From: Nitrospira sp. | GTDB taxonomy: Bacteria; Nitrospirota; Nitrospiria; Nitrospirales; Nitrospiraceae | Assembly (NCBI GenBank): GCA_016873495.1 | Contig: VGXC01000008.1 | Location: 30,479 to 94,478 of the forward strand | Length of the DNA stretch: 64,000 bases | Direction of reading: 5' to 3' | In this document: one piece after another, positions 27,289 through 36,602 of the stretch | Numbering within the stretch: the stretch's first letter is position 1 | Layout: each line of letters starts with the position of its first letter | Translations under genes and position numbers: made by a program | The notes under the pieces: model-generated | Told to the model about the DNA's origin: nothing | Seen by the model: only the letters and a program-made list of their open reading frames with translations | Databases searched by the model: none

Positions 27289-28139
27289 CCATCTCCCCAC
27301 TTCAATTTTCTTCGCAAGACATCGTAATACGTCCGGTCCGAAAACCGGATGAGGCGCGTGGCATGCTGGGAGGCCACGACGGTAACGGTGTCCCCCTGTG
27401 TGATGACCACCCCGACTTGTCCATCGAAGGTCGCCATCGCTCCTTCGTCCTTGCTAGTAAGCGTCACTTCCAGTACCGCGTTACTGGGAATTAAGAGTGG
27501 ACGATGGGTCAAGGTGTGGGGGCAGATGGGAGTCAGGATCAGGGCTTGGACCGAGGGGGCAATAATGGGCCCGCCAGCGGACAGCGAGTAGGCGGTGGAC
27601 CCGGTCGGCGTCGAGATGATCACGCCATCTCCCCGCAAGCTGGTCACAAACCGACCGTCGATGGCGATTTGCACCTCGATCATGCGAGCCAAAGTTCCCT
27701 TGCTCACCACCACATCGTTGAGCACTGTGGCCTGCGCCACGTGCTCTCCATGGCGATGAATCTCGGCGCGTAGCATGAGCCGATCTTCCAAGGTGAACTC
27801 GCCGGCGAACACGCGCTCGAGCGTCGGAAACAGCTGGTCGAGCGTCACCTCGGTCAGAAAGCCAAGCCCGCCCATATTGACGCCGAGGATCGGCACCCCC
27901 TGTTCCTCGACCAAACGAGCGGCATTCAACATCGTCCCGTCGCCCCCCAACACCAACACCATATCGGCCCTGGCGGCAATCTGGGTCTTCTTGGCGGTGC
28001 TGTGCTCGCCGATCAAGGACGCCGTCTTGCCGTCGATCACGACTTCCATGTCCCGTTCTCTTAACCAGGCCACGAGGTCCTTAAGAATGTGCCTGACATC
28101 GGGAAACTTCGGCTTGGTGAGAATACCGATCGTTTTCAT
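27285..28139 (-). CDS. nadK: NAD kinase
   Basis: Phosphorylates NAD to NADP. The signature GGDGTML lies at residues 65-71 with catalytic Asp67. GVNMGGLGFLTEV and the glycine-rich ISTPTGSTAYSLSAGGPI follow. ATG at 28139 has GGAG 5 nt upstream and gives 284 residues, beginning MKTIGILTKPKF, the typical N-terminus. A longer frame to 28232 is unlikely. It is convergent with the flavoprotein (4-bp overlap) and divergent from clpC. NADPH supply for the adjacent reductase is a possible, unproven link. Confidence 0.95.
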   Translation of the reverse strand: MKTIGILTKPKFPDVRHILKDLVAWLRERDMEVVIDGKTASLIGEHSTAKKTQIAARADMVLVLGGDGTMLNAARLVEEQGVPILGVNMGGLGFLTEVTLDQLFPTLERVFAGEFTLEDRLMLRAEIHRHGEHVAQATVLNDVVVSKGTLARMIEVQIAIDGRFVTSLRGDGVIISTPTGSTAYSLSAGGPIIAPSVQALILTPICPHTLTHRPLLIPSNAVLEVTLTSKDEGAMATFDGQVGVVITQGDTVTVVASQHATRLIRFSDRTYYDVLRRKLKWGDG

Positions 28140-28348
28140 GGATCTCCGGGCGCTATGGGCCAGGCACCCTTCTTCAACAGCGGTAGGTGAGCGCATGCTG
28201 GAAAGCGGCCAGGATTGTATCGGGAGCCCCACCGGTTGTCAACGCGCTGCCCCGGCCTCGACAGGCCGGGAAAGAATCTCCACGCCGAATCGCACCGCCA
28301 ATTCGCACCGGCTCCTCTCACAATCGCATCTGCTTCCCGTGTCAGGGC

Positions 28349-28377
28349 TTGACAGGACAGCCACCTGCTTATAGAAT
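28349..28377 (+). promoter_or_regulatory. clpC promoter
   Basis: TTGACA (28349-28354), 17 bp, TAGAAT (28372-28377). Predicted leader is about 75 nt to the ATG at 28460. It lies in the 320-bp divergent region 28140-28459 between nadK and clpC. The remainder of that region holds no gene I can support, and no clear nadK promoter was identified in it. Confidence 0.78.
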
Positions 28378-28459
28378 TACGGCAAGATTCTAAAGGGTTC
28401 CCACGTTTCACCGCCCGCTCCGGATCGACAGCCTCTGTCGACAACCAGAAGGAGGAAGG

Positions 28460-30886
28460 ATGTTCGAACGATTCACGGACAAGGGTCGCAAGATCATCAT
28501 CCTGGCCAGGGAAGAAGCTGAGCGCCACCAGAACGACTATCTCGGCACCGAGCACCTGGTCTTGGCCATCCTCCGTGAGTCCGATGGGATCGCCCTCATG
28601 ATCATTAAGAAAATGGGGCTATCCACGGAACAAATCCGCCTCGAGATCGAGCGGAATCTGCCCGGAGGCGGCACGACGATGACCTTCGGAGAAATTCCGT
28701 TCAGCCCGCGCGTCAAGAAAGTCATCGAGTATGGAGTCGAAGAGGCCCGCCTGCTCGGCCACAACCATATCGGCAGCGAACATCTCCTGCTCGGTCTGCT
28801 CCGGGAAGAAGAGGGGATCGGCGGCAAGATTCTTCGGAGTCTGGGCGCCAACCTCCTGACCGCCCGGCAACTGACCGTCACGTTCCTCCGAAAGTCCGCT
28901 CCGCGCGAACGGGATCGCAAGAGCAACACGCCGGCGCTGGACGAGTTCGGCCGGGACCTCACCCAATTGGCGCAGGACGGCCAACTCGATCCGGTGATCG
29001 GCCGCGCCGACGAAATCGAACGGGTCCTCCAGATTCTGAGCCGCCGCACCAAGAACAATCCGGTTCTGATCGGGGAGTCGGGCGTAGGCAAAACCGCCAT
29101 CGTGGAAGGGCTCGCCCAACGGATTGTGATGTCTGAGGTGCCCGATAATTTATTGTCCCGGCGGGTTATCGCCTTGGACCTTGGGTCCCTGGTGGCCGGC
29201 ACCAAATACCGAGGCCAGTTCGAAGAGCGGCTAAAGGTGGTCATGAAGGAGATCGTCCAGGCCGGCAACATTATCATCTTCATCGATGAGTTGCATACTC
29301 TGGTCGGAGCGGGAGCCGCAGAAGGCTCGATCGATGCCTCCAACATGCTGAAACCCGCCCTTTCGCGAGGGGAAATCCAATGCATCGGCGCCACTACGCT
29401 GGACGAATACCGCAAACATATTGAAAAAGACGGCGCCTTGAAACGGCGGTTTCAGCCGATTTATGTGCAGCCCCCTTCGATCGACGAAACCATCCGCATC
29501 ATCCAAGGGCTGCGCGACCGGTATGAAGAGCACCATGGCGTGGAGATCACCGAAGAGGCCATCACCGAGGCCGTCAAGCTGTCCGACCGATACATCACGG
29601 ACCGTTTCCTGCCGGACAAGGCGATCGACCTGATCGACGAGACTGGGTCGCGCGCGAAGCTCCAAACCTACGCGCTGCCCGGAGAGCTCAAGGCCTTGGA
29701 GCAAGAACTGAAGAAGGTTTCTCGGGAGAAGGAGCTCGCCATCTCGCTCCAAAATTTTGAAGAAGCCGTCAAGTTCCGTGAGGAAGAAGAGCGACTCCGC
29801 AAGCTCCTGGACGAATCCAAGCGCGAGTGGAAGAAAAACCAGGAAAAGAACAAGCCCGTCATCACCAAAGACGACGTCGCCTACGTCGTATCGAAGATGA
29901 CCGGCATCCCTCTGTTCAAGCTGGAAGAAGAAGAATCCAGCAAGTTGCTCCATATGGAGGACTACCTCCACAAGCGCATCGTGGGTCAGGAAGAGGCCAT
30001 TTCCGCCGTATGCCGAGCCATCCGTCGGTCGCGGGCCGGCTTGAAGGAAACCAAGAAGCCCATCGGCTCGTTCATCTTCCTGGGCCCGACAGGTGTCGGC
30101 AAGACGGAGCTCGCACGAGCCCTAGCAGAGTTTCTGTTCAATTCCGAGGATGCCCTGGTCCGTATCGACATGTCGGAATACCAGGAAAAGTTCACCAGTT
30201 CACGACTCTTCGGCGCCCCTCCGGGCTATGTCGGTTATGAAGAAGGGGGCCAGTTGACCGAGCGCGTGCGACGCCGGCCCTATTCGGTCGTGCTGTTCGA
30301 TGAAATAGAAAAAGCCCATCCAGATATCTTTAACCTGCTGTTGCAGGTCCTCGACGATGGCGTTCTGACCGACAGTTTGGGCCGCAAAGTGGACTTCAAA
30401 AATACGGTCGTGATCATGACGTCGAACCTCGGGACCAAGCTGATCCAAAAAGGGGTGGCGCTCGGTTTCCAACGAGCCGAAGCGGAGCAGAATCGTCGCA
30501 TCAAAGACGAGGTGCTGGCTGAGCTGCGCCGCTCATTCAGCCCAGAGTTCTTGAATCGTATCGACGAAGTCGTTGTCTTCCACCAACTCGAGAAGGAACA
30601 TTTAGTCACCATCGTGGATATTCTGATCAAAGAGCTTAACGGCCGTCTCCTGGAACGCAGTGTCCAATTGGAGGTCGGCGATGACGTCAAGCATTGGCTC
30701 ATCCAGGAAGGGTACCAACCCCTATACGGGGCCAGGCCGATGCGGCGCGCGATCCAGAAGAATATCGGTGACCCGCTGTCGGAGGAACTGATCAAGGGGC
30801 GCTTCAAGGATGTCCGGAAGATCAAGGTTCTTCTGCGGGACGGCCTGCCCATCTTTACGGAGGAAGAAGCGATGGCGGAGGTGTGA
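28460..30886 (+). CDS. clpC: ATP-dependent Clp protease ATP-binding subunit ClpC
   Basis: An Hsp100 unfoldase feeding ClpP. An N-terminal double Clp-N repeat (about 1-145) begins [23 protein letters not shown]1 has Walker A GESGVGKT near 205. A UVR-like linker lies near 425-460 ([20 protein letters not shown]). AAA2 has GPTGVGKT near 542 and a C-terminal D2-small domain. 808 residues. The ribosome-binding site GGAGGAAGG is strong. No clpP or McsA/B genes are in the window. Confidence 0.96.
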   Translation: MFERFTDKGRKIIILAREEAERHQNDYLGTEHLVLAILRESDGIALMIIKKMGLSTEQIRLEIERNLPGGGTTMTFGEIPFSPRVKKVIEYGVEEARLLGHNHIGSEHLLLGLLREEEGIGGKILRSLGANLLTARQLTVTFLRKSAPRERDRKSNTPALDEFGRDLTQLAQDGQLDPVIGRADEIERVLQILSRRTKNNPVLIGESGVGKTAIVEGLAQRIVMSEVPDNLLSRRVIALDLGSLVAGTKYRGQFEERLKVVMKEIVQAGNIIIFIDELHTLVGAGAAEGSIDASNMLKPALSRGEIQCIGATTLDEYRKHIEKDGALKRRFQPIYVQPPSIDETIRIIQGLRDRYEEHHGVEITEEAITEAVKLSDRYITDRFLPDKAIDLIDETGSRAKLQTYALPGELKALEQELKKVSREKELAISLQNFEEAVKFREEEERLRKLLDESKREWKKNQEKNKPVITKDDVAYVVSKMTGIPLFKLEEEESSKLLHMEDYLHKRIVGQEEAISAVCRAIRRSRAGLKETKKPIGSFIFLGPTGVGKTELARALAEFLFNSEDALVRIDMSEYQEKFTSSRLFGAPPGYVGYEEGGQLTERVRRRPYSVVLFDEIEKAHPDIFNLLLQVLDDGVLTDSLGRKVDFKNTVVIMTSNLGTKLIQKGVALGFQRAEAEQNRRIKDEVLAELRRSFSPEFLNRIDEVVVFHQLEKEHLVTIVDILIKELNGRLLERSVQLEVGDDVKHWLIQEGYQPLYGARPMRRAIQKNIGDPLSEELIKGRFKDVRKIKVLLRDGLPIFTEEEAMAEV

Positions 30887-30956
30887 TTCCTTCCACCACT
30901 ACGCACTCACCCTCACGTGACTCAACATTTTCTTCAGCCGTGGACGAATGGACGGC

Positions 30957-30988
30957 ACGACCCTCGTGGGGACTCCCACGGGGGTCGT
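30957..30988 (+). other. Long hairpin downstream of clpC
   Basis: ACGACCCTCGTGGG and CCCACGGGGGTCGT pair over 14 positions (one wobble) around a GACT loop, about 70 bp past the clpC stop. There is no T run after it, so it is not a canonical intrinsic terminator. It may be an mRNA 3'-end stabiliser or a Rho-related end. Confidence 0.45.
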
Positions 30989-31102
30989 CTCGTATGGAAC
31001 CGGCTACTCGGGTGCTCTCCACTCCACGACTCATCACATCTATCCCTATCTTTCCCAGGCCAGTCCTGCACTGATGCCTAATCGTCGGCAGCCGTGCCCC
31101 TG

Positions 31103-32194
31103 ATGACAATGACATCTTCGACACCGGTCATTCTTGGCATTGAAACCTCGTGCGACGAAACTGCCGCGGCTGTCGTTGCGGGGACGGGGCACGTGCTCTC
31201 CTCGGTCCTGACCTCGCAGCACGATGTCCACGCCAAATATGGCGGCGTAGTGCCAGAGCTGGCCGCCAGGCGCCATATCGAAACTATCGAGGCCCTTGTC
31301 AAGACCGCCATGGAGCAAGCCAGCCTTGGCTGGACGGACATTCATGCCGTTGCCGCCACACGCGGCCCCGGCCTCGCCGGAGCGCTCTTAGTGGGGGTGA
31401 GTTACGGCAAAGCCTTGGCCTATGCCTTGCGGATTCCCCTGATCGGCGTCCACCATCTGGAAGGCCACGTGGCCTCCGCATGGATCAATCGACCTGACTT
31501 TCCCTTTCCCTGCGTGGTCCTGGTCGTTTCAGGCGGCCACACCCACCTGTACCTGGCTGAATCGGACGACCGGTTTGAATTATTGGGGCACACATTAGAC
31601 GATGCCGCAGGCGAGGCCTTCGATAAGGCCGCCGCCATGTTGGCCCTCGGATTTCCTGGCGGCCCGGCCATCGATCGGGTGGCTCGTTCCGGCAATCCAG
31701 AGGCCGTGCGGTTTCCGAGGCCGTACGCGAAGCCCGGCAACCTGGATTTCAGCTTCAGCGGCCTTAAGACTTCGCTCCGGTATTACCTCAGGGACCTCGA
31801 TCGAGCCGGCCGTCCCAGGCCCGTCGCGGATATCGCGGCGGGGTTCCAGGAGGCCATCGTGGATGTGCTAGTGAGCAAAACTTTCGCAGCCGCCCGCCGG
31901 AGCGGCGTGAAGACCGTCGCGGTGGTCGGAGGAGTCTCCGCAAACAGCCGGTTGCGGACCAGGCTTACCCAGCGAGCACAAGACGAAGGGGTACTTCTGG
32001 CGCTGCCCGATCCGGTCTATTGCACAGATAACGCGGCGATGATCGCCGCCGCCGGCCTGCGGGCCTATCGACGAGGCCATGTCGCATCATGGGAAATGGA
32101 AGCGGAGGCAGGGCTTAGTTTTCCCGCTGTGTCCCGTCTCCGAATTCGTGGCGCATCCGGCAAGCGCCGCAAACCCCTCACGCAACCGGCCTGA
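31103..32194 (+). CDS. tsaD: tRNA N6-threonylcarbamoyladenosine synthase subunit TsaD
   Basis: ASKHA-fold protein (Kae1/Gcp family) that transfers threonylcarbamoyl to A37 of ANN-decoding tRNAs. Signatures: VILGIETSCDETAAAVV near the start, the metal-binding HHLEGH, VVSGGHTHLYL, and GGVSANSRLR. About 363 residues. ATG 31103 is taken; GTG 31094 and ATG 31109 are alternatives, none with a clear ribosome-binding site. Its stop lies just before the apparent start of hflX. Confidence 0.95.
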   Translation: MTMTSSTPVILGIETSCDETAAAVVAGTGHVLSSVLTSQHDVHAKYGGVVPELAARRHIETIEALVKTAMEQASLGWTDIHAVAATRGPGLAGALLVGVSYGKALAYALRIPLIGVHHLEGHVASAWINRPDFPFPCVVLVVSGGHTHLYLAESDDRFELLGHTLDDAAGEAFDKAAAMLALGFPGGPAIDRVARSGNPEAVRFPRPYAKPGNLDFSFSGLKTSLRYYLRDLDRAGRPRPVADIAAGFQEAIVDVLVSKTFAAARRSGVKTVAVVGGVSANSRLRTRLTQRAQDEGVLLALPDPVYCTDNAAMIAAAGLRAYRRGHVASWEMEAEAGLSFPAVSRLRIRGASGKRRKPLTQPA

Positions 32195-32208
32195 TCGGGA
32201 GGTTTCAG

Positions 32209-33909
32209 ATTCCCACCGTTCTCGGCAACATCAACGGTCTCAAGGCCAGCCAGCTCCTGCAGCTGGAACACCTCTACCGCCGGCGCGTCCCGGTGGACAA
32301 GCTCATCAGCAACGAATTGGCGCGGGCCTGCACCGAGCTGTCCCAAGAGCTTCGATGCCAACTCGGCCTGCTGATCAACCGGCGCGGGCTGATCGAGCAA
32401 GTGATCGTCGGGAACGGGCACGAGCTGGTACTTAACGACCTCTCCCGTCTGCGTCTGGGCAACCGGCTACTCCGCGGTGTGCGGCTGATCCACACCCACC
32501 TGCACAACGAACCGCTCAGCCAGGACGATGTCACCGACTTGGCCTTGCTGCGACTGGACCTGATCGCCGCGATCGGCGTCGGGTCCAACGGCTTGCCGGC
32601 CGACGTGCAAGTCGCCCATCTCCTGCCCCCGAACCCCCAAGGCCATGTCTGCGACATCATGCCGACAACGCCCTTTTATGCCTTTGAATTGGACTGTCAA
32701 AAATTCGTGGAGTCGTTGGAGGCCGAGCTGGCCCGAGGAAAAGCCAGCCACGAGGTCAAAGCCGGCCATGAGACCGCCATTCTAATCAGCGCCTCCAAGC
32801 AGTCGCGGGCCGACCAGGAGGAGCGGTTGGACGAACTCGCCGAATTGGTCCGTTCCGACGGGATCACCGTGCTGGGCACCGTCGTCCAGCGAACCCCGGA
32901 GATTCATCCGAAATACTTGTTGGGCAGCGGCAAGCTCAAGGATGTCGTGATCACGGCGCTCCATCAAAGCGCGGACTTGCTGATTTTCGATCAAGACCTC
33001 GCCCCGGCCCAGGTGCGAGCGATCGCGGACCTGACGGAAATGAAAGTGATCGACCGCACACAACTTATCCTGGATATCTTTGCCCGCCGAGCCCACAGCC
33101 GTGAGGGTAAAGTGCAAGTTGAACTGGCTCAACTCCGGTATCTGTTGCCGCGTCTATCCGGAAAAAGCACGGCCCTGTCGCGCCTCGGGGGAGGCATCGG
33201 GGGAAGAGGACCCGGCGAGACCAAACTGGAGACGGATCGACGGCGAGTCCGTGATCGAATCGGCCACCTGGAGCGGGAACTCGTGCACCTGACTCGCCAT
33301 CGGGACCAGCGACGGGCGCGCCGCGTCCGCCACATGCTCCCTATTATCTCCATCGTGGGGTACACGAACGCCGGCAAATCGACCTTGCTGAACGCGCTCA
33401 CCGACAGCACCGTGCCAGCCCAGGACCGCCCATTTGAAACGCTGGACACGTCCAGCCGCCGCCTCCGTTTCCCCCATGAACAGGAGGTCATCATCACCGA
33501 TACGGTGGGCTTCATCCGCGATCTTCCCCAAGCCCTAGTGGGCGCATTCCGCACCACGCTGGAAGAGCTCCGGGACGCGGACCTCCTCCTACATCTCGTG
33601 GATGCCAGCGCTAAAGATCCGTCCGCCCAAATCAAAGCGGTCGAAGACATCCTCGCCCAGCTCGACCTCGATCACATTCCGCACATCCTGGTCTTCAATA
33701 AATGCGACCGGCTGCCCGACCAGGAGGTGGACGTCTTATGCCGACGGTACGGGGCGATCGGCATCTCGGCCCTGCAGCCGTCAAGCCTGACGCCACTGGT
33801 CGACCGGCTGGCCCAGACCATGCGAGCAAGGCTCACGCCCCTGCATGCGGCACCACAGACGGCGCCTTCCTTGGCGGCCCTGGGCGCTAGCCGGGAGCAC
33901 CGCCCATGA
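32209..33909 (+). CDS. hflX: HflX-family GTPase, apparent ATT start
   Basis: Ribosome-associated GTPase that splits stalled ribosomes. The G domain begins IISIVGYTNAGKSTLLNAL near residue 383, followed by DTVGFIRDLP and NKCD; the glycine-rich SRLGGGIGGRGPGETKLETD precedes it. The frame is clearly coding upstream of the first GTG (32293): VLGNINGLKASQLLQLEHLY, then RRRVP, fits the N-terminus of long HflX proteins. The best-placed initiator is ATT at 32209, 6 nt after GGGAGG. CTG 32191 is the only other near-cognate. 566 residues. It overlaps nth by 4 bp. Confidence 0.9.
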   Translation: MPTVLGNINGLKASQLLQLEHLYRRRVPVDKLISNELARACTELSQELRCQLGLLINRRGLIEQVIVGNGHELVLNDLSRLRLGNRLLRGVRLIHTHLHNEPLSQDDVTDLALLRLDLIAAIGVGSNGLPADVQVAHLLPPNPQGHVCDIMPTTPFYAFELDCQKFVESLEAELARGKASHEVKAGHETAILISASKQSRADQEERLDELAELVRSDGITVLGTVVQRTPEIHPKYLLGSGKLKDVVITALHQSADLLIFDQDLAPAQVRAIADLTEMKVIDRTQLILDIFARRAHSREGKVQVELAQLRYLLPRLSGKSTALSRLGGGIGGRGPGETKLETDRRRVRDRIGHLERELVHLTRHRDQRRARRVRHMLPIISIVGYTNAGKSTLLNALTDSTVPAQDRPFETLDTSSRRLRFPHEQEVIITDTVGFIRDLPQALVGAFRTTLEELRDADLLLHLVDASAKDPSAQIKAVEDILAQLDLDHIPHILVFNKCDRLPDQEVDVLCRRYGAIGISALQPSSLTPLVDRLAQTMRARLTPLHAAPQTAPSLAALGASREHRP

Positions 33910-34628
33910 TTGCCGCTGCCTCCGACCGCCGAAAGAGAGGCGGACGACCTGCCCGGCGCATGACGTCCGGGATCAATGGGGGACCGAATCCACCAGCCAA
34001 ACGACGCGCCGCTCGCATTCTGGATCGACTCAAGGGGACGCTGCCCGAGGCGCAGGTTGAACTGTCTCACCGAAATCCGCTGCAGCTGCTCATTGCGACT
34101 ATCCTGTCGGCTCAGTGTACGGACCGGCGGGTCAATCAAGTCACGCCGCAGTTGTTCGCCCGCTATCGGCAAGCCGAAGACTATGCCCGGGCCGACCACA
34201 CGGAATTGGAAACGCTCATCCGACCAACAGGCTTTTTCAAGAGCAAAGCCCGTAACATCGTCGCCTGCGCACAGGCGCTCACGGCCCGTTTTGGCGGCCA
34301 GGTCCCCGCCAACATGGAGGATCTGACCAGCCTGGCCGGCGTCGGCAGGAAAACCGCCAACGTCATTCTCGGCGCCTGCTTCGGCAAACCTGCCGTCGTC
34401 GTAGACACCCACGTCAAACGCGTCGCGAACCGCCTCGGCTTGGCATTCAGCGACGATCCTGTCAAAATTGAAGCCGCCCTGCATCAACTGATACCCCAGC
34501 CGCGCTGGACGGAAGGCTCTCAACGGCTCCTATTGCACGGACGCTATGTGTGTCTGGCAAGAGCCCCCCGCTGCGCGCATTGCGCGATCTACAGCCTCTG
34601 CGACTGGACCGGAAAGGCCGCACGATGA
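33906..34628 (+). CDS. nth: Endonuclease III
   Basis: Base-excision repair glycosylase/AP lyase for oxidised pyrimidines. The helix-hairpin-helix LAGVGRKTANVIL contains catalytic Lys149; Asp167 is in VVDTHVKRVANRLGL. The [4Fe-4S] cluster cysteines are Cys216, 223, 226 and 232 (C-x6-C-x2-C-x5-C). The 240 residues include a basic N-terminal extension of about 30. Its ATG overlaps the hflX stop, and its own stop overlaps the yicC start. Confidence 0.96.
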   Translation: MIAAASDRRKRGGRPARRMTSGINGGPNPPAKRRAARILDRLKGTLPEAQVELSHRNPLQLLIATILSAQCTDRRVNQVTPQLFARYRQAEDYARADHTELETLIRPTGFFKSKARNIVACAQALTARFGGQVPANMEDLTSLAGVGRKTANVILGACFGKPAVVVDTHVKRVANRLGLAFSDDPVKIEAALHQLIPQPRWTEGSQRLLLHGRYVCLARAPRCAHCAIYSLCDWTGKAAR

Positions 34629-35503
34629 TCAAAAGCATGACGGGATACGGCCGACGCGAAGCCGCCTGGCCCGGAGGATCGGTGGCCGTGGAGATCCGCT
34701 CCGTCAACCATCGCCATTGTGAAATATTCATCCGTTTGCCGAAGGGCCTGTCGGACTTGGAAGAGGGCCTGAAACGGACCATTCAGTCTCGATGCCAGCG
34801 CGGACGGATTGAAGCGACCGTGTCCCTCTTCGGCAGGGTGGAAGGGGAGAAGCGGGTGAGCCTTGACCGCTCTCTCGCCAAGCAGTACTATGCTGGCTTG
34901 CAAGCCCTCAAGACAGGCCTTCGCGTAAGTGGCCAGATCGATCTGGCCTTGCTGGCCAGTTTCCGTGAGATCTTCGTGCTTTCCGAAGCGCCCCTGGACG
35001 ACCGGCGTCTGGGGCAGAAGGTATCCCGGCTGATGACGGGAGGCCTAACCGATCTTGACGGCATGCGCCGACGAGAAGGGCGTACGCTGGCGCAGGATAT
35101 CGCGCAGCGGCTGAAGCTGGTCCGCAAGACCGCCCAGGCCATCGACGCTCGCGCCCCCGACTCGGTGCGCGAGCACTTCGCGCGCATGCAAGCCAGAATT
35201 GCGCAGCTGAGCGGGACGGGACAGCTTGATCCGAACCGCATGGCCCAGGAGCTGGCTCTGTATGCCGACCGTTGCGATATCACAGAGGAGCTGACCAGAC
35301 TCAGATCGCATCTTGCGCAGTTCGAAGCGGCCCTCACCAGCCGGGAGCCCGTGGGCCGAACGCTGGACTTTCTCCTGCAGGAAATGGGGCGGGAAGTGAA
35401 TACCGTCGGGTCCAAAGCCAACGATGCCGAAATTGCCGGGCACGTGGTTCGGCTGAAGAGTGAGATGGAAAAGATCAGGGAGCAGGTCCAGAATATCGAG
35501 TAA
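34625..35503 (+). CDS. yicC: YicC/YloC-family endoribonuclease
   Basis: A 292-residue protein of the YicC family, members of which act as endoribonucleases in RNA turnover. It starts MIKSMTGYGR, the diagnostic N-terminus, and ends with the conserved FLLQEMGREVNTVGSKANDA segment. ATG at 34625 overlaps the nth stop (ATGA). A longer frame from 34550 would lie wholly inside nth and is rejected. It precedes gmk and rpoZ, the usual yicC-gmk-rpoZ-coaBC order. Confidence 0.94.
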   Translation: MIKSMTGYGRREAAWPGGSVAVEIRSVNHRHCEIFIRLPKGLSDLEEGLKRTIQSRCQRGRIEATVSLFGRVEGEKRVSLDRSLAKQYYAGLQALKTGLRVSGQIDLALLASFREIFVLSEAPLDDRRLGQKVSRLMTGGLTDLDGMRRREGRTLAQDIAQRLKLVRKTAQAIDARAPDSVREHFARMQARIAQLSGTGQLDPNRMAQELALYADRCDITEELTRLRSHLAQFEAALTSREPVGRTLDFLLQEMGREVNTVGSKANDAEIAGHVVRLKSEMEKIREQVQNIE

Positions 35504-35535
35504 CCTCGCTGAGGCGCCGGTCACAACCAATACAC

Positions 35536-36231
35536 ATGCCGCAAGATCCAGGACAACGCAAAGGGTGGCTATTCGTGGTGTCCGCGCCGTCGGGCGCCGG
35601 CAAGACCACGCTCTGTAAGCAATTGGTCGCTACGGTGCCGGGATTACGGCATTCGATCTCCTACACCACACGGAAGCCCCGGCCGGGCGAAGTGCACGGT
35701 CGTGAATATTTTTTTGTGGAGGACCAACTGTTTCAGGACATGATCCAACGGAACGAGTTTGCCGAATGGGCGCCGGTGTACGGTCACTTCTATGGAACGC
35801 CGCGCAGCGCATTGACCGGCATGATGAACCAGGGCCTGGATGTCCTGCTTGAAATCGACACTCAAGGAGCCACCCAGATCAAGAAGCGTTTCGAGGATGC
35901 GGTCTATATCTACATTCTGCCGCCGTCGCTGGAAACGTTGCGGATCAGGCTGGAAAACCGCGGCGGGGATGCTCCGGAGGAAATCCAACGGCGGCTCCAA
36001 AAAGCGCGGGAAGAAGTCTGGAGCTACCGCAATTACGACTACATCGTGCGGAACGACGACATGAAACAGGCGCTGCAGGAACTCGAAGCCATCATCCTAG
36101 CGGAACGCATCAAAACCAAACGGCTGAACATCGGCTGGCTTGAAGAAAACTTTATTCGCGAAAAAGACGACACTTCCACGGTCAGAGACGGATCCACTCT
36201 CACCCCACAACAGGAGAACAGACGCCCATGA
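35536..36231 (+). CDS. gmk: Guanylate kinase
   Basis: Phosphorylates GMP to GDP. The P-loop is FVVSAPSGAGKTTLCKQL (about 13-30); SYTTRKPRPGEVHGREYFFV is the GMP-binding region and LEIDTQGATQIKK follows. 231 residues, with a C-terminal extension of about 25 beyond the usual end. Its stop overlaps the rpoZ ATG. Confidence 0.96.
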   Translation: MPQDPGQRKGWLFVVSAPSGAGKTTLCKQLVATVPGLRHSISYTTRKPRPGEVHGREYFFVEDQLFQDMIQRNEFAEWAPVYGHFYGTPRSALTGMMNQGLDVLLEIDTQGATQIKKRFEDAVYIYILPPSLETLRIRLENRGGDAPEEIQRRLQKAREEVWSYRNYDYIVRNDDMKQALQELEAIILAERIKTKRLNIGWLEENFIREKDDTSTVRDGSTLTPQQENRRP

Positions 36232-36590
36232 TCGACATGCTTTCGTTGTTGCCAGAAGCCAACCAAGAACGGTTCGATTCGCGCCATCGCCTGGTAATCG
36301 CGGCCGCCCAGCGAGCAAAACACTTGATGCAAGGCGCGCCGCCTATAGGCCCGGTCCGGTTCACGAAGGAGACCACCCAGGCACTCGACGAAGTCTTGAA
36401 GGGACGGATCAAATTCCTCACAGGAAAAGAGGCCCGACAGGCTCTCAAGGAAGCCAAAAGTGGGCGGGAGGGCGAACTGGAGCGAACCGTCCCAGTGGAG
36501 TCGGCAGAGGACGCCCGGGAGATTAAGAAGGAGCTGAGCGTCTATGTGGATGACTCGCCCAAACCAGCGGAATCGGACAGTGAGGAGTAA
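36228..36590 (+). CDS. rpoZ: DNA-directed RNA polymerase omega subunit
   Basis: A 120-residue omega subunit that helps beta' folding. The conserved part is FDSRHRLVIAAAQRAKHLM (about 16-34) plus TTQALDEVLKGRI, where omega proteins have the KPxxxALxE region. The C-terminus is acidic (DDSPKPAESDSEE). It overlaps gmk by 4 bp, which supports the call because omega itself is weakly conserved. Confidence 0.88.
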   Translation: MIDMLSLLPEANQERFDSRHRLVIAAAQRAKHLMQGAPPIGPVRFTKETTQALDEVLKGRIKFLTGKEARQALKEAKSGREGELERTVPVESAEDAREIKKELSVYVDDSPKPAESDSEE

Positions 36591-36602
36591 CGGGACATCC
36601 CG

